Assembly (NCBI GenBank): GCA_009787175.1
Contig: WRGM01000070.1
Location: 1 to 5,464 of the forward strand
Direction of reading: 5' to 3'
DNA length: 5,464 bases
Source: Candidatus Bathycorpusculum fermentans
GTDB lineage: Archaea > Thermoproteota > Bathyarchaeia > Bathyarchaeales > Bathycorpusculaceae
Shown: piece after piece, positions 5,254-5,464 of the stretch
Layout: the number at the start of each line of letters is the position of its first letter
Position numbering within the stretch: position 1 is the first letter of the stretch
Program-made: the position numbers and the translations under genes
Notes under the pieces: generated by a model
What the model was told of the DNA's origin: nothing
The model's input: only the letters and a program-made list of their open reading frames with translations
Databases searched by the model: none

Positions 5254-5464
5254 TTATTTTTTTTTCCGTAATATGGCAATGGCAACAGCAGCTACTACCG
5301 CTATGATTATTGCTATTACCGCTAAAATATACACATTAAAGCTGTTTGTCTGTGGTGGTGGATATGCTTCTTCATTAGATCTCCTCGGTAATTATGAATG
5401 GTGTGGTTGTTTGTTTTGTGTAAAGATGGTTTAATTTATGTTGTTTGGTAGTTTGGTTTGGTAT
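5254..5464 (-). pseudogene. C-terminal end of a membrane-anchored surface protein, apparently frameshifted
   Basis: The minus-strand frame ending at TAA 5254-5256 reads NEEAYPPPQTNSFNV, then about 20 hydrophobic residues (YILAVIAIIIAVVAAVAIAI), then LRKKK and stop. A proline-rich linker, one transmembrane helix and a short basic tail is the usual C-terminal anchor of archaeal secreted or S-layer-associated proteins. The frame is closed upstream by a TAA at 5392-5394 and has no ATG, only a GTG without a ribosome binding site. The upstream piece, a Thr/Gln-rich stretch ending TPFIITEEI, is open from the window edge to a TAA at 5375-5377 in the neighbouring frame. A one-base change in the overlap (5378-5391) would join them, for example as ITEE-SNEEAYPPP. 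This could be a decayed gene, an assembly error or a programmed shift. No larger domain is visible, so the function is unknown. The anchor is convincing; the joining is inferred. Confidence 0.5.

Noticed and set aside
5103..5285. Minus-strand 60-codon basic frame overlapping the regulator's 3' end
   Set aside because: Out of phase with the anchor, low-complexity Lys-rich from oligo-T DNA, overlaps the end of a clear gene and its terminator.
5249..5434. Plus-strand 61-codon frame starting at GTG with an Ala/Thr/Ile-rich stretch
   Set aside because: It is the complement of the minus-strand transmembrane anchor. The linker, helix and RKKK-stop arrangement on the minus strand is far more protein-like, and this frame has only a GTG start and an odd Cys/Gly-rich end.

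Overview
The window looks archaeal. It holds an archaeal-type Elp3, a stand-alone eS30 ribosomal protein, TATA-box promoters, strong AGGAGG/GAGGAG-type ribosome binding sites, TTG start codons and oligo-T terminators. In archaea eS30 is associated with the TACK/Asgard side rather than with most Euryarchaeota. Together with moderate-to-low GC and an anaerobe-type NADH/NADPH/ferredoxin transhydrogenase, this suggests an anaerobic TACK archaeon, possibly Bathyarchaeia-like. The lineage is inferred from gene content only, not from a phylogeny.

Layout. Positions 1-99 may hold the 3' end of an unidentified plus-strand gene. Positions 100-268 are an AT-rich convergent spacer. On the minus strand, elp3 (269-1858) lies downstream of a 53-codon gene for ribosomal protein eS30 (1952-2113). 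Positions 2114-2385 are non-coding: they carry the eS30 promoter and the terminator hairpin of the next operon. A minus-strand two-gene operon follows, nfnS (3789-4640) then nfnL (2386-3807), which overlap by 19 nt. Across a divergent promoter region (4641-4835) lies a plus-strand ModE-type winged-helix regulator (4836-5165). The right edge (5254-5464) carries the C-terminal membrane anchor of a surface-type protein on the minus strand, apparently broken by a frameshift.

How the parts work together. elp3 and rps30e are translation genes: tRNA wobble-uridine modification and a small-subunit protein. nfnS and nfnL encode the two subunits of a cytoplasmic electron-bifurcating NADH-dependent ferredoxin:NADP+ oxidoreductase, which balances NADH, NADPH and reduced ferredoxin. 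The most interesting part is the nfn/regulator divergent region. Two near-identical 12-bp sites lie exactly 21 bp apart over the nfn start region, and two AACC/GGTT-type dyads lie where the regulator transcript should begin. This suggests that the small ModE-like protein controls itself and the nfn operon, but that is inferred from sequence pattern alone. The protein-coding genes otherwise belong to known families; no wholly new system is evident.
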